Below, one piece after another: positions 1 through 7,536 of a DNA stretch of 28,922 bases. The notes under the pieces are model-generated. The model had not been told where the DNA came from, did no database searches, and saw only the letters and a list, made by a program, of their open reading frames with translations. Origin of the DNA: JANNRA01 sp031401035 (GTDB lineage Bacteria; Desulfobacterota; Binatia; HRBIN30; CADEER01); NCBI GenBank assembly GCA_031401035.1, contig JANNRA010000177.1:1-28922 (forward strand), given 5' to 3'. Each line of letters begins with the position of its first letter. Within the stretch, counting starts at the first letter, position 1. A program made the position numbers and the translations under genes.

Positions 1-81
1 CTCGCCCGCAGCGCAGCGCGTCTCGCGGCATCGCTCACAATGGGGGAGCTGCGCTGCGGGCGAGACGCCCGCGGTCCCAGC
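1..81. repeat. Interspersed palindromic repeat, copy A (left end outside window)
   Basis: The right arm at 56-81 (starts GCGGGCGAGACGCCCGCGG, ends GTCCCAGC) is identical to the right arm of a complete palindrome at 25607-25633. Bases 2-20 match the inner part of the left arm and the start of the loop of that copy (TCGCCCGCAGCGCAGCGCG). The loop here is longer, about 46 bases. The element begins before the window, so its full length cannot be measured. It lies upstream of the nitrite reductase leader and contains no gene I can support. Confidence 0.75.
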
Positions 82-132
82 CGGGGGACTTCTGCCAGCA
101 GCGCAGGCAATGCCTACTTCGCAGACGGCGCG

Positions 133-148
133 ATGCACGCCGATTGCG
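133..148 (+). promoter_or_regulatory. Weak sigma-54-like promoter candidate
   Basis: The sequence ATGCACG, four bases, then TTGCG resembles the -24/-12 consensus TGGCACG-N4-TTGCW with correct spacing, but the first G of the -24 GG pair is replaced by T. Nitrate-assimilation operons in several proteobacteria use sigma-54, and a start about 12 bases downstream would give a leader containing the two hairpins at 240-279. This is a weak motif match only. No enhancer site was identified. Confidence 0.22.
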
Positions 149-239
149 CACCGCCATCGCTCGCCGCGGCGCGCCGCTCCGGATTCCCGCCTGACGCAGT
201 GCGGCATCGCGATTGCTCTCGGTCAGCATCACGAAGCTT

Positions 240-302
240 GGGCGAACCAGAGACGGTTCGTCCGCGGACAACGGCGTCCCTTCGTGCGGGTGCGATCCCG
301 CA
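240..302 (+). promoter_or_regulatory. Two-hairpin ANTAR-type antitermination leader upstream of the nir/nas operon
   Basis: Hairpin 1 has stem 243-248 (CGAACC) paired with 255-260 (GGTTCG), extendable by three pairs through 240-242/261-263, and hexaloop AGAGAC. Hairpin 2 follows after a short linker: stem 266-269 (GGAC) with 276-279 (GTCC) and hexaloop AACGGC. Both loops have A at position 1 and G at position 4. Tandem hairpins with such loops are the RNA target described for ANTAR regulators such as NasR/NasT, which relieve termination in nitrate-assimilation operons. A third hairpin, 285-290 with 297-302 (TGCGGG/CCCGCA), lies just before the ribosome binding site. No U-run follows it, so the exact termination step is unclear. 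No ANTAR regulator gene is in the window. Confidence 0.6.
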
Positions 303-320
303 TTGAGAGGAGATGCCGTG

Positions 321-3263
321 ATGACTGCGATCAACTTCGCTTCTGACTTGTCCGCTTCTGATGGACCGTCGTCCCGCCTGCGCGTCGTCGTCGTCGGCAA
401 CGGCATGGTCGGCCATCGCTTCTGCGAGGAGCTGGCGGCGCGCAACGGCGACGGGCGCTTCCTCATCACCTGTCTCGGCGAAGAGCCGCGTCCCGCCTAC
501 GACCGCATGCATCTGAGCGAGTTCTTCGCCGGTCGCAGCGCCGCCGACCTACAGCTCGCCGATCCCGAGTGGTACGCAGCGCAGAGCATCGCGCTGTGCC
601 TCGGCGATGCCGCCGTCGCACTCGACCGCGCCGCCGGCGTCGTCGTTACCGCCGGCGGCGCGTGCGTCCCCTACGACGCGCTCGTGCTCGCCACCGGCTC
701 CGCCCCATTCGTCCCGCCGCTGCCCGGCGCGGCGCTGCCGGGCGTGTTCGTCTACCGCACCATCGAGGACCTCGAGGCGATCCGCGACTGGGGGACGCGG
801 GCGCGGCGCGCGGTGGTCATCGGCGGCGGGCTGCTCGGCCTCGAGGCGGCCAAGGCGGTGCGCGACATGGGGCTCGAGACGCACGTCGTCGAGTTCGCGC
901 CGCGCCTGATGCCGCGTCAGGTCGACGCCGGCGGCGGCGACGTGCTGCGCCGCGCCATCGAGGCGCTCGGCGTCCAGGCGCACCTCGGCGTGCAGACACA
1001 GGCGATCGTCGGCCACCAGGCGGTGACGGGTGTGACGCTGAGCGGCGGCGCCATCGTGCACGCCGACATGGTCGTCGTCTCGGCCGGCATCCGGCCGCGC
1101 GACGAGCTGGCGCGCACCGCCGGCCTGGCGGTCGGCGAGCGCGGCGGCATCGTCGTCGACACCATGCTGGCGACCAACGACCCGCGCGTCTTCTGCATCG
1201 GCGAGGCGGCGTTGGCGAGCGGCATGGTCTACGGCCTGGTCGCCCCCGGCTACGAGATGGCGCGCACGCTGGCGGCGCGCTTCGCCGGCGAGGATGCGCG
1301 CTTCACCGGTGCTGACCTGTCCACCAAGCTCAAGCTGCTCGGCGTCGACGTCGCCAGCTTCGGCGATCCCTTCGCCGACGAGGCGCTCGGCGCCGCCGCC
1401 TCGCGCATCGTCGTCGAGGACCGCGTCCGCGGCGTCTACCAGAAGCTGGTGCTCAGCGCCGACGGCAGCCGCCTGCTCGGCGGCGTCCTGGTCGGCGACG
1501 CCGCCGCCTACCCGACCCTGCTCGGCCTGCTGCGCAGCGGCACCGCACTGCCCGAGCGACCGCATGAACTGCTCGTCGGCGCCGGCGGCGCGCCGAGTGC
1601 CGGCGCCGTGGCGAGCGACGACGCGCAGGTGTGCGCCTGCAACGCCGTCAGCGCCGGTGCGATCCGAGCCGCCATCCGCGACCAGGCGCTGACCAGCGTC
1701 GGCGGCGTCAAGGCCTGCACGCGTGCCGGCACCGGCTGCGGCGGCTGCGTGCCGGTCGTCGCGGCACTGCTCGACGCCGAGCTCGCCGCCGCCGGGCGCG
1801 CGGTCAACCGCAGCGTCTGCGAGCACTTCGCCTACACGCGCCAGGAGCTGTTCGAGATCGTCAAGCTCGGCCGCATCGAGAGCTTCGACGCCCTGCTCGA
1901 CGGCCATGGCGCCGGCGGCGGCTGCGAGGTGTGCCGGCCGGTGGTGGCGTCGATCCTGGCCACCACCTGGAACGACCTGATCCTGAAACACGCCACCATC
2001 CAGGACACCAACGACCGCTTCCTCGCCAACATCCAGCGCGGCGGCACGTATTCGGTCGTGCCGCGCGTGCCGGGCGGCGAGATCACGCCCGAGAAGCTCA
2101 TCGCGCTGGGCGAGATCGCGCGCCGCTTCGATCTCTACTGCAAGATCACCGGCGGCCAGCGCATCGACCTGCTCGGCGCGCGCGTCGACGAGCTGCCCGA
2201 CATCTGGGAAGCGCTGGTCGTGGCCGGCTTCGAGAGCGGCCACGCCTACGGCAAGGCGCTGCGCACGGTGAAGAGCTGCGTCGGCTCGACCTGGTGCCGC
2301 TACGGCGTGCAGGATTCGACCGCGCTCGCCATCCGCATCGAGGCGCGCTACCGCGGCCTGCGGGCGCCGCACAAGCTCAAGTCGGCGGTGTCGGGCTGCA
2401 TCCGCGAATGTGCCGAAGCGCAGAGCAAGGACTTCGGCATCATCGCCACCGAGCAGGGCTGGAATCTCTACGTCGCCGGCAACGGCGGCGCGCAGCCGCG
2501 CCATGCGGATCTGCTCGCCGCCGACGTCGACGAGGCGACGCTGCTCCGCCTCATCGACCGCTTCTTGATGTATTACATCCAGACCGCCAACCCACTCGAG
2601 CGCACGGCCCGTTGGCTCGAGCGCCTCGACGGCGGCCTGGCGTACCTGCGACGCGTCATCGTCGACGACGCGCTCGGCGTCGGCGCGCAGCTCGAGCGCG
2701 ACATGCAGGCGCTGGTCGACAGCTATGCCTGCGAATGGACGGCGGTGGTGCGCGACCCGGCCCGGCGGGCCGCGTTCCGCCACTTCGCCGACAGCCGTGC
2801 CGCCGACCCGAGCCTGGAGTTCGTCCGCGAGCGCGGCCAGCGCCGGCCGGCGGACTGGCCGCGCGCGGCGCCGTTGGCACCGGCGCCGCGTGCCGATCGC
2901 GGCGAGGGCTGGGTGCGCCTGGCGCGCGCCGCGCAGGTGCCGGCCGACGGCGGCATCACCGTCGCGCACGCCGGCGCGCAGATCGCCGTCTTTCATTTCG
3001 CCAGCCGCGGCGAATGGTTCGCCACCCAGGCGACCTGTCCGCACCGCGGCGACGCCGTCCTCGCCCGCGGCCTGCTCGGCACCGCCCAAGGTGAACCGAA
3101 AGTCGCCTGCCCGCTGCACAAGAAAACCTTCTCGCTGCGCTCGGGCGCCTGCCTGAGCGACCCGCAGTTGCACGTCCGCACCTATCCGGTGCGCATCGAG
3201 GACGGCGACGTCTGGGTGCAGCTGCCCGTTGCAGCCCAGATCGAGGAGGCGGCCCATGCGTAG
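321..3263 (+). CDS. nirB: Assimilatory nitrite reductase, NirB-NirD fusion
   Basis: This 980-residue cytoplasmic enzyme is expected to reduce nitrite to ammonium with NAD(P)H. Domains in order: FAD-binding GxGxxG at residues 26-31; NAD-binding segment near 163-185; BFD-like [2Fe-2S] domain with C438, C440, C473 and C476; a second cysteine-bearing helical segment near 500-550; two nitrite/sulfite reductase half domains; and the siroheme-[4Fe-4S] ligands C653, C659, C693 and C697. A NirD-type Rieske domain is fused at the C-terminus (C906-P-H908 and C930-P-L-H933), so no separate nirD is needed. The ATG at 321 is chosen because GAGAGGAG lies about 8 bases upstream. An in-frame ATG at 213 would place the regulatory hairpins inside the protein. 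The stop overlaps the next gene by 8 bases. Confidence 0.93.
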   Translation: MTAINFASDLSASDGPSSRLRVVVVGNGMVGHRFCEELAARNGDGRFLITCLGEEPRPAYDRMHLSEFFAGRSAADLQLADPEWYAAQSIALCLGDAAVALDRAAGVVVTAGGACVPYDALVLATGSAPFVPPLPGAALPGVFVYRTIEDLEAIRDWGTRARRAVVIGGGLLGLEAAKAVRDMGLETHVVEFAPRLMPRQVDAGGGDVLRRAIEALGVQAHLGVQTQAIVGHQAVTGVTLSGGAIVHADMVVVSAGIRPRDELARTAGLAVGERGGIVVDTMLATNDPRVFCIGEAALASGMVYGLVAPGYEMARTLAARFAGEDARFTGADLSTKLKLLGVDVASFGDPFADEALGAAASRIVVEDRVRGVYQKLVLSADGSRLLGGVLVGDAAAYPTLLGLLRSGTALPERPHELLVGAGGAPSAGAVASDDAQVCACNAVSAGAIRAAIRDQALTSVGGVKACTRAGTGCGGCVPVVAALLDAELAAAGRAVNRSVCEHFAYTRQELFEIVKLGRIESFDALLDGHGAGGGCEVCRPVVASILATTWNDLILKHATIQDTNDRFLANIQRGGTYSVVPRVPGGEITPEKLIALGEIARRFDLYCKITGGQRIDLLGARVDELPDIWEALVVAGFESGHAYGKALRTVKSCVGSTWCRYGVQDSTALAIRIEARYRGLRAPHKLKSAVSGCIRECAEAQSKDFGIIATEQGWNLYVAGNGGAQPRHADLLAADVDEATLLRLIDRFLMYYIQTANPLERTARWLERLDGGLAYLRRVIVDDALGVGAQLERDMQALVDSYACEWTAVVRDPARRAAFRHFADSRAADPSLEFVRERGQRRPADWPRAAPLAPAPRADRGEGWVRLARAAQVPADGGITVAHAGAQIAVFHFASRGEWFATQATCPHRGDAVLARGLLGTAQGEPKVACPLHKKTFSLRSGACLSDPQLHVRTYPVRIEDGDVWVQLPVAAQIEEAAHA

Positions 3264-4290
3264 CCCCCTGCGCGATGCACTGCTGGCGACCGGCGCGTTG
3301 CTGCTGCTGATCTATCTCGGCTCCGGCTTCGGCCGCCACCTCGACCAGGCGCTGTTCGGCTACCTCGCCGCGACCGTCGTGGCGAGCTTCGGCATCGCCT
3401 GGCGCACCAGCGCCTTCTGGCGGCGCCCGGCCTCGGCCGTCTACGGCCGCGCCCTGCTCGGCGCGCTGCGCCAGCCGCGTCGGCTGCGCACGGCGATGGC
3501 CGGGGCCGGGCGCCACGTCGTCGCCCAGGAAATGATCGCCCGCCGCTCGCGCAGCAAGTGGCTGGCGCACATGCTGCTCTCGCTCGGCACGCTGGCGAGC
3601 TTCGCCATCACCGTGCCGCTGGTCTTCGGTTGGCTGCACTTCGACGCCGTCGACCAGCGCACCTACCAGGTGGTGTTGTTCGGCCTGCCGCTGCCGGCGC
3701 ATCAGTTCGCCATCGACGGGCTGCTCGGCTTCCTCATGTTCCACGCCCTCAGCCTGGCCGGCGTCGCGGTGGCGCTGGGCGCCGCCTGGTTCCTCGCCGC
3801 GCGATGGCGGCGGCGCGCCGAGCCGGGCGCGACGGCGGGCTTCCACATCGCGCCGCTGCTGTTGCTGCTCGCCGTGGCGCTCACCGGCCTGGCGCTGCCG
3901 CTCAGCCGCGATCTGCCGGCGGCCTTTCGCGTCGCCGCCGTGCTGCATGAGCTGACCGTCGTCGTGCTGCTCGTCGCGCTGCCGTTCAGCAAGCTCGGCC
4001 ACCTCTTCATCCGCCCGCTGCAACTCGGTGCGCTGGTGATGCGGGCGGCGGGCGAGCCGCGCGATGCCTGCGCCGGCTGCGGCGCCGAGCTGGCGCCGAG
4101 CGCGCAGGTCGCCGCCGTCGCCCGACTGCTGGCGGCGCGCGGCTTCGCCTTCGCCGCACACGCGCGGCACTGCCCAACGTGCCGGCGCCGCCTGGTGGCG
4201 ACGACACAGGCGCGGCTGCTCGGCGTCGATTTTCAGCCGCGGCTGACCGGCGTCCGGCCGGCGCCGCCACAACGCGCGGAGGCGGCATAA
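3256..4290 (+). CDS. NarI-like polytopic membrane protein with C-terminal CxxC pair (putative b-type electron-transfer subunit)
   Basis: The protein has 344 residues and about five or six hydrophobic segments. Histidines H105, H163, H231 and H249 lie in or at the edge of membrane helices. The segment around 231-254 (LHELTVVVLL, then PFSKLGHLFIRP) resembles the NarI/HdrE family, where such histidines bind two b hemes and link quinol to a reductase. After the last helix a soluble tail carries C272-x2-C275 and C306-x2-C309, a zinc-ribbon-like or metal site not typical of NarI. The start ATG overlaps the nirB stop, and GGAGG lies 7 bases upstream. The location between nitrite and nitrate reductase genes suggests that it feeds or anchors the reductase. 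Family membership is inferred from motifs. Confidence 0.7.
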   Translation: MRSPLRDALLATGALLLLIYLGSGFGRHLDQALFGYLAATVVASFGIAWRTSAFWRRPASAVYGRALLGALRQPRRLRTAMAGAGRHVVAQEMIARRSRSKWLAHMLLSLGTLASFAITVPLVFGWLHFDAVDQRTYQVVLFGLPLPAHQFAIDGLLGFLMFHALSLAGVAVALGAAWFLAARWRRRAEPGATAGFHIAPLLLLLAVALTGLALPLSRDLPAAFRVAAVLHELTVVVLLVALPFSKLGHLFIRPLQLGALVMRAAGEPRDACAGCGAELAPSAQVAAVARLLAARGFAFAAHARHCPTCRRRLVATTQARLLGVDFQPRLTGVRPAPPQRAEAA

Positions 4291-4292
4291 GC

Positions 4293-6467
4293 ATGGCGAC
4301 GTTGCCCTGTTCGACCGAGCAGCTCATCGAGTCCTTCGGACCGCACCTCAACTTCGAGCCGCCGGGCGGCTTCGCGGCGCGCAGCAATCCGGACCGCACG
4401 GTCGAGACGCACTGCTGCTTCTGCGGCCAGCAGTGCGGCGTCAAGCTGCTGGTCAAGGACGAGAAGGTCGTCGGCGTCGAGCCCTGGGAGGAGTTCCCCT
4501 TCAACCGCGGCAAGCTCTGCCCCAAGGGGATCAAGCGCTACCTGCAGAACAACCACCCCGACCGCCTGCTGCGGCCGCTGGTGCGCAGCGGTCGCGGTTT
4601 CGAGCCGATCGGCTGGGACGAGGCGCTCGACATCGTCGTCGAGCGCATGCAGCGCATCCAGGCGCGGCACGGCAAGGATGCCTTCGCGGTGCTCGGCGGC
4701 GCCTCGCTGACCAACGAGAAGGCGTACCTGATGGGCAAGTTCGCGCGCCTGGCGCTGGGCACGCGGCACATCGATTACAACGGTCGCCTGTGCATGGTCT
4801 CGGCCGGCGCCGGCAATCTGAAGGCGTTCGGCATCGACCGCGCCGCCAACCCGTGGGAGGACATCGCCGCCACCGACCTGATCATGGTGCTCGGCTCGAA
4901 CGTTTCCGAGTGCAGCCCGATCACCACCGACTACATCTGGCGGGCGCGCGACCGCGGCGCGCGGCTGATCGTCGTCGACCCGCGGCTGACACCGATCGCG
5001 CGTACCGCCGACCTGTTCCTGCCGGTGCGACCGGGGCGCGACTCGGCACTGATGAACGCCATCCTGCACACCGTCATCCGCCTCGGCGGCGTCGACCAGG
5101 ACTTCGTCGCCGCGCACACCAACGGCTTCGACGAGCTGCAGCGCACAGTCGAGGCGTACGCGCCGGAGCGCGTCGAGGCGCTGGTCGGCATCCCCGCCGC
5201 GCGCATCATCGAGGCGGCCGAAATGTGGGTGCAGGCGCCGCGCACCATGCTGCTGCACGCGCGCGGCATCGAACACCACACCAAAGGCGTCGACAACGTC
5301 CTGACCTGCATCAACCTGGTGCTGGCGACCGGCAAGATCGGCAAGCCCGGCTGCGGCTACGCGGCCATCACCGGGCAGGGCAACGGGCAGGGGGCGCGCG
5401 AGCACGGTCAACGCTGCAACCAGTTGCCGGGCGCGCGCGACATCGAGAATCCGGCCCATCGTGCCATCGTCGCCGAACGCTGGGGCGTCGCCGCCGACGA
5501 CCTGCCCGGCAAAGGCGCGACGGCGCCGCAGATTGTCGAGAAGATCCACGCCGGCGAGATCCGCGGCCTGCTGTCGCTGTGCTTCAACCCGCTGGTGTCG
5601 CTGCCCGATGCGGCCTTCACGGGCACGGCGCTGGAGCGGCTCGACTTCTTCGTCGCCATCGACTTTTTTCTCTCCGAGACGGCGCGCCACGCCGACCTCA
5701 TCCTGCCCGGCTCGCTGCAGGAGGAGGACGAGGGCACGGTGACCAGCACCGAGGGACGCGTCATCCGCATCCGCCAGGCGGTGCAACCGCCAGGTGAGGC
5801 GCGCCAGGACTGGCGCATCATCTGCGCCATCGCCGAGCGCCTCGGCTGCGGCGAGCGCTTCCGCTTCCAGGCGCCGGTGGAGATCTTCGACGAACTGCGC
5901 GCTCTCTCGGCCGGCGGCGTCGCCGACTACGCCGGCATCACCTACGAGAAGATCGAGCGCCAGATGGGCGTCTTCTGGCCCTGCCCGACGATCGACCACC
6001 CCGGCACGCCGCGCCTGTTCAAGGCGGGCCGCTTCGCGCATGCCGACGGGCGGGCACGGTTCCATGCCATCGAGTACCGGCCGCCGGCCGAAGACGTCGA
6101 CACCGAGTACCCGATCATCCTCACCACCGGCCGCGTCGTCTCGCAGTTCCTCTCCGGCAACCAGACGCGGCGCATCGGCCCGCTGGTCGAGCAGTATCCC
6201 GAGCCGCTGATCGAGCTGCACCCGCGCTTGGCGGAGACGCTCGGCATCGCCGACGGCGATCGCGTCCGCGTCGTCAGCCGCCGCGGCGAGCTGCGCCTTG
6301 CCGCGCGCGTCGTGCAGACCATCCGTCCCGACACCGTCTTCATCCCCTACCACTGGCCGGGCGGGCAGTCGGCCAACCTGCTCACGGTGCGCGCCTATGA
6401 TCCGGTCAGCGGCATCCCCGAATTCAAGGTCGCCGCCGTGCGCCTGGAACGAGAGGAGGCAGCGTGA
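4293..6467 (+). CDS. nasA: Molybdopterin assimilatory-type nitrate reductase, catalytic subunit
   Basis: This 724-residue molybdopterin oxidoreductase is expected to reduce nitrate to nitrite. The N-terminal [4Fe-4S] site is C41-x2-C44-x3-C48-x27-C76. The segment YNGRLCMVSAG places a likely molybdenum-ligand cysteine at C167, as in NarB/NasA. Residues from about 615 to the end form the molydopterin-dinucleotide-binding domain (TTGRVVSQFLSGNQTRR). No twin-arginine or signal sequence precedes the cluster, so the enzyme should be cytoplasmic. The C-terminal BFD-type [2Fe-2S] domain found in some NasA proteins is absent, so electrons probably come from partner subunits encoded nearby. The ATG at 4293 is 2 bases after the preceding stop, with GGAGG upstream. 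Related formate dehydrogenases cannot be fully excluded, but the neighbours argue for nitrate. Confidence 0.87.
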   Translation: MATLPCSTEQLIESFGPHLNFEPPGGFAARSNPDRTVETHCCFCGQQCGVKLLVKDEKVVGVEPWEEFPFNRGKLCPKGIKRYLQNNHPDRLLRPLVRSGRGFEPIGWDEALDIVVERMQRIQARHGKDAFAVLGGASLTNEKAYLMGKFARLALGTRHIDYNGRLCMVSAGAGNLKAFGIDRAANPWEDIAATDLIMVLGSNVSECSPITTDYIWRARDRGARLIVVDPRLTPIARTADLFLPVRPGRDSALMNAILHTVIRLGGVDQDFVAAHTNGFDELQRTVEAYAPERVEALVGIPAARIIEAAEMWVQAPRTMLLHARGIEHHTKGVDNVLTCINLVLATGKIGKPGCGYAAITGQGNGQGAREHGQRCNQLPGARDIENPAHRAIVAERWGVAADDLPGKGATAPQIVEKIHAGEIRGLLSLCFNPLVSLPDAAFTGTALERLDFFVAIDFFLSETARHADLILPGSLQEEDEGTVTSTEGRVIRIRQAVQPPGEARQDWRIICAIAERLGCGERFRFQAPVEIFDELRALSAGGVADYAGITYEKIERQMGVFWPCPTIDHPGTPRLFKAGRFAHADGRARFHAIEYRPPAEDVDTEYPIILTTGRVVSQFLSGNQTRRIGPLVEQYPEPLIELHPRLAETLGIADGDRVRVVSRRGELRLAARVVQTIRPDTVFIPYHWPGGQSANLLTVRAYDPVSGIPEFKVAAVRLEREEAA

Positions 6468-7066
6468 TGCGCGAGTTGTTCATCGACGCCAACCGCTGCA
6501 TCGGCTGCAAGGCCTGCGAGCAGGCGTGCAGCGAATGTCCCGGGCACGGCGGCGAGTCGATGATCCACATCGAGTACCTGACCCGCGCCGAGTCGGTGCA
6601 GACCGCGCCGACGGTGTGCATGCACTGCGCCGAGCCGGCCTGCGTCAGCGTCTGCCCGGCCGACGCGATCAAGATCGACGCCGAGGGCATCGTCCTCAGT
6701 GCCATGACCGAACGCTGCATCGGCTGCGGCAACTGCGCGCTCGCCTGCCCCTTCGGCGTGCCGAAGATCGACGTCCAGCAGCACCTGATGCGCAAGTGCG
6801 ACCTCTGCTACGACCGCACCTCGGTCGGCCGGACGCCGATGTGCGCCACCGTCTGTCCATCCGGGGCGCTGTTCTACGGCACGCGCGAGGAGGTCGAGGA
6901 CCAGCGCCGCGCGCGGCCGCTCAACCAGTTCCTGTTCGGCGACGAGGCGGTGCGTACGCGCAACCACCTCATGGTGCCGGCGCATGTTGACCGCGTCGGC
7001 ATCGCCGGCGTCGCCACGACGCCGCGCTCGCGCGCCGAGCAGCACCTCGAGGAGGCCCTATGGTAG
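6467..7066 (+). CDS. Four-cluster ferredoxin-type electron-transfer subunit (NrfC/DmsB-like)
   Basis: This 199-residue protein carries sixteen cysteines in four [4Fe-4S] groups: C11/14/17/21, C51/54/59/63, C84/87/90/94 and C111/114/126/130. This is the layout of beta subunits of molybdopterin oxidoreductases. Such subunits carry electrons from a membrane quinol oxidase to the catalytic subunit, so it is a likely partner of the nitrate reductase encoded just upstream. No signal peptide is present. The ATG at 6467 overlaps the preceding TGA by one base and has AGGAGG 7 bases upstream. A GTG three bases earlier is an alternative. Simple assimilatory NasA/NarB enzymes usually lack this kind of subunit. 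Confidence 0.88.
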   Translation: MRELFIDANRCIGCKACEQACSECPGHGGESMIHIEYLTRAESVQTAPTVCMHCAEPACVSVCPADAIKIDAEGIVLSAMTERCIGCGNCALACPFGVPKIDVQQHLMRKCDLCYDRTSVGRTPMCATVCPSGALFYGTREEVEDQRRARPLNQFLFGDEAVRTRNHLMVPAHVDRVGIAGVATTPRSRAEQHLEEALW

Positions 7067-7536
7067 AACGCGAATCCCCTCCCGCCCCGCGCGCAGTGTC
7101 CGCAGATCCGTCGACGGCCGCCTTTCCTGCCGGCGTCGCGGACGAGCGCCGCCTCGACCGGCGCCGCTTCCTCGGCGTCGCCGGCGGCGCGGCGCTGCTG
7201 GTCGCCGGCGGCGAGTGGATGGCGCGCCGGGCGGAGGGGACGGCGCCGGCGCTCTTGCAACTCGAGCCGATCGACGCCGGCGGTCTCACCCCCGGCGAGG
7301 CGCGCACGGTGGCGGCGGCGGACGGCGGCGAGGCGCTGGTGGTCAAGCTGCCGGCCGGCGAGGTGGTCGCCTTCGATCGCCGCTGCCCACACCTCGGCTG
7401 TCCGGTCGTCTGGTCCGCCGCCAGCCTGCGCTTCGAGTGCCCCTGCCACCACGCCGCGTTCGACGCGCGCACCGGCCGCGTCCTGTTCGGGCCGCCGCGC
7501 CGCGGCCTGACGCCCGCCATCGTGAGGTCCGCATGA
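7060..7536 (+). CDS. Rieske [2Fe-2S] protein with twin-arginine membrane anchor
   Basis: The protein has 158 residues. A twin-arginine motif (R34-R35-R36-F-L) followed by the hydrophobic stretch GVAGGAALLVAGG indicates Tat export and probably an N-terminal anchor. The Rieske motifs are C109-P-H-L-G-C114 and C127-P-C-H-H131, the first Cys-x-His and second Cys-His serving as ligands and the other two cysteines as the usual disulfide. The domain should therefore face the periplasm, whereas the nitrate reductase has no export signal. A Rieske/cytochrome b pair occurs in haloarchaeal nitrate reductase operons, and a similar role with the NarI-like protein here is an inference. It overlaps the ferredoxin gene by 7 bases and the transporter gene by 4 (ATGA). 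Confidence 0.87.
   Translation: MVERESPPAPRAVSADPSTAAFPAGVADERRLDRRRFLGVAGGAALLVAGGEWMARRAEGTAPALLQLEPIDAGGLTPGEARTVAAADGGEALVVKLPAGEVVAFDRRCPHLGCPVVWSAASLRFECPCHHAAFDARTGRVLFGPPRRGLTPAIVRSA

Noticed and set aside
213..320. Upstream in-frame ATG at 213 extending NirB by 36 residues
   Set aside because: The extension covers the hairpin leader, has no match to NirB N-termini, and a strong ribosome site precedes the ATG at 321.
549..3257. Very long open frame on the - strand opposite nirB (and similar long antisense frames across the window)
   Set aside because: GC-rich coding DNA leaves opposite frames open. The translations are arginine/alanine/aspartate-rich, without domains, and oppose clear genes.
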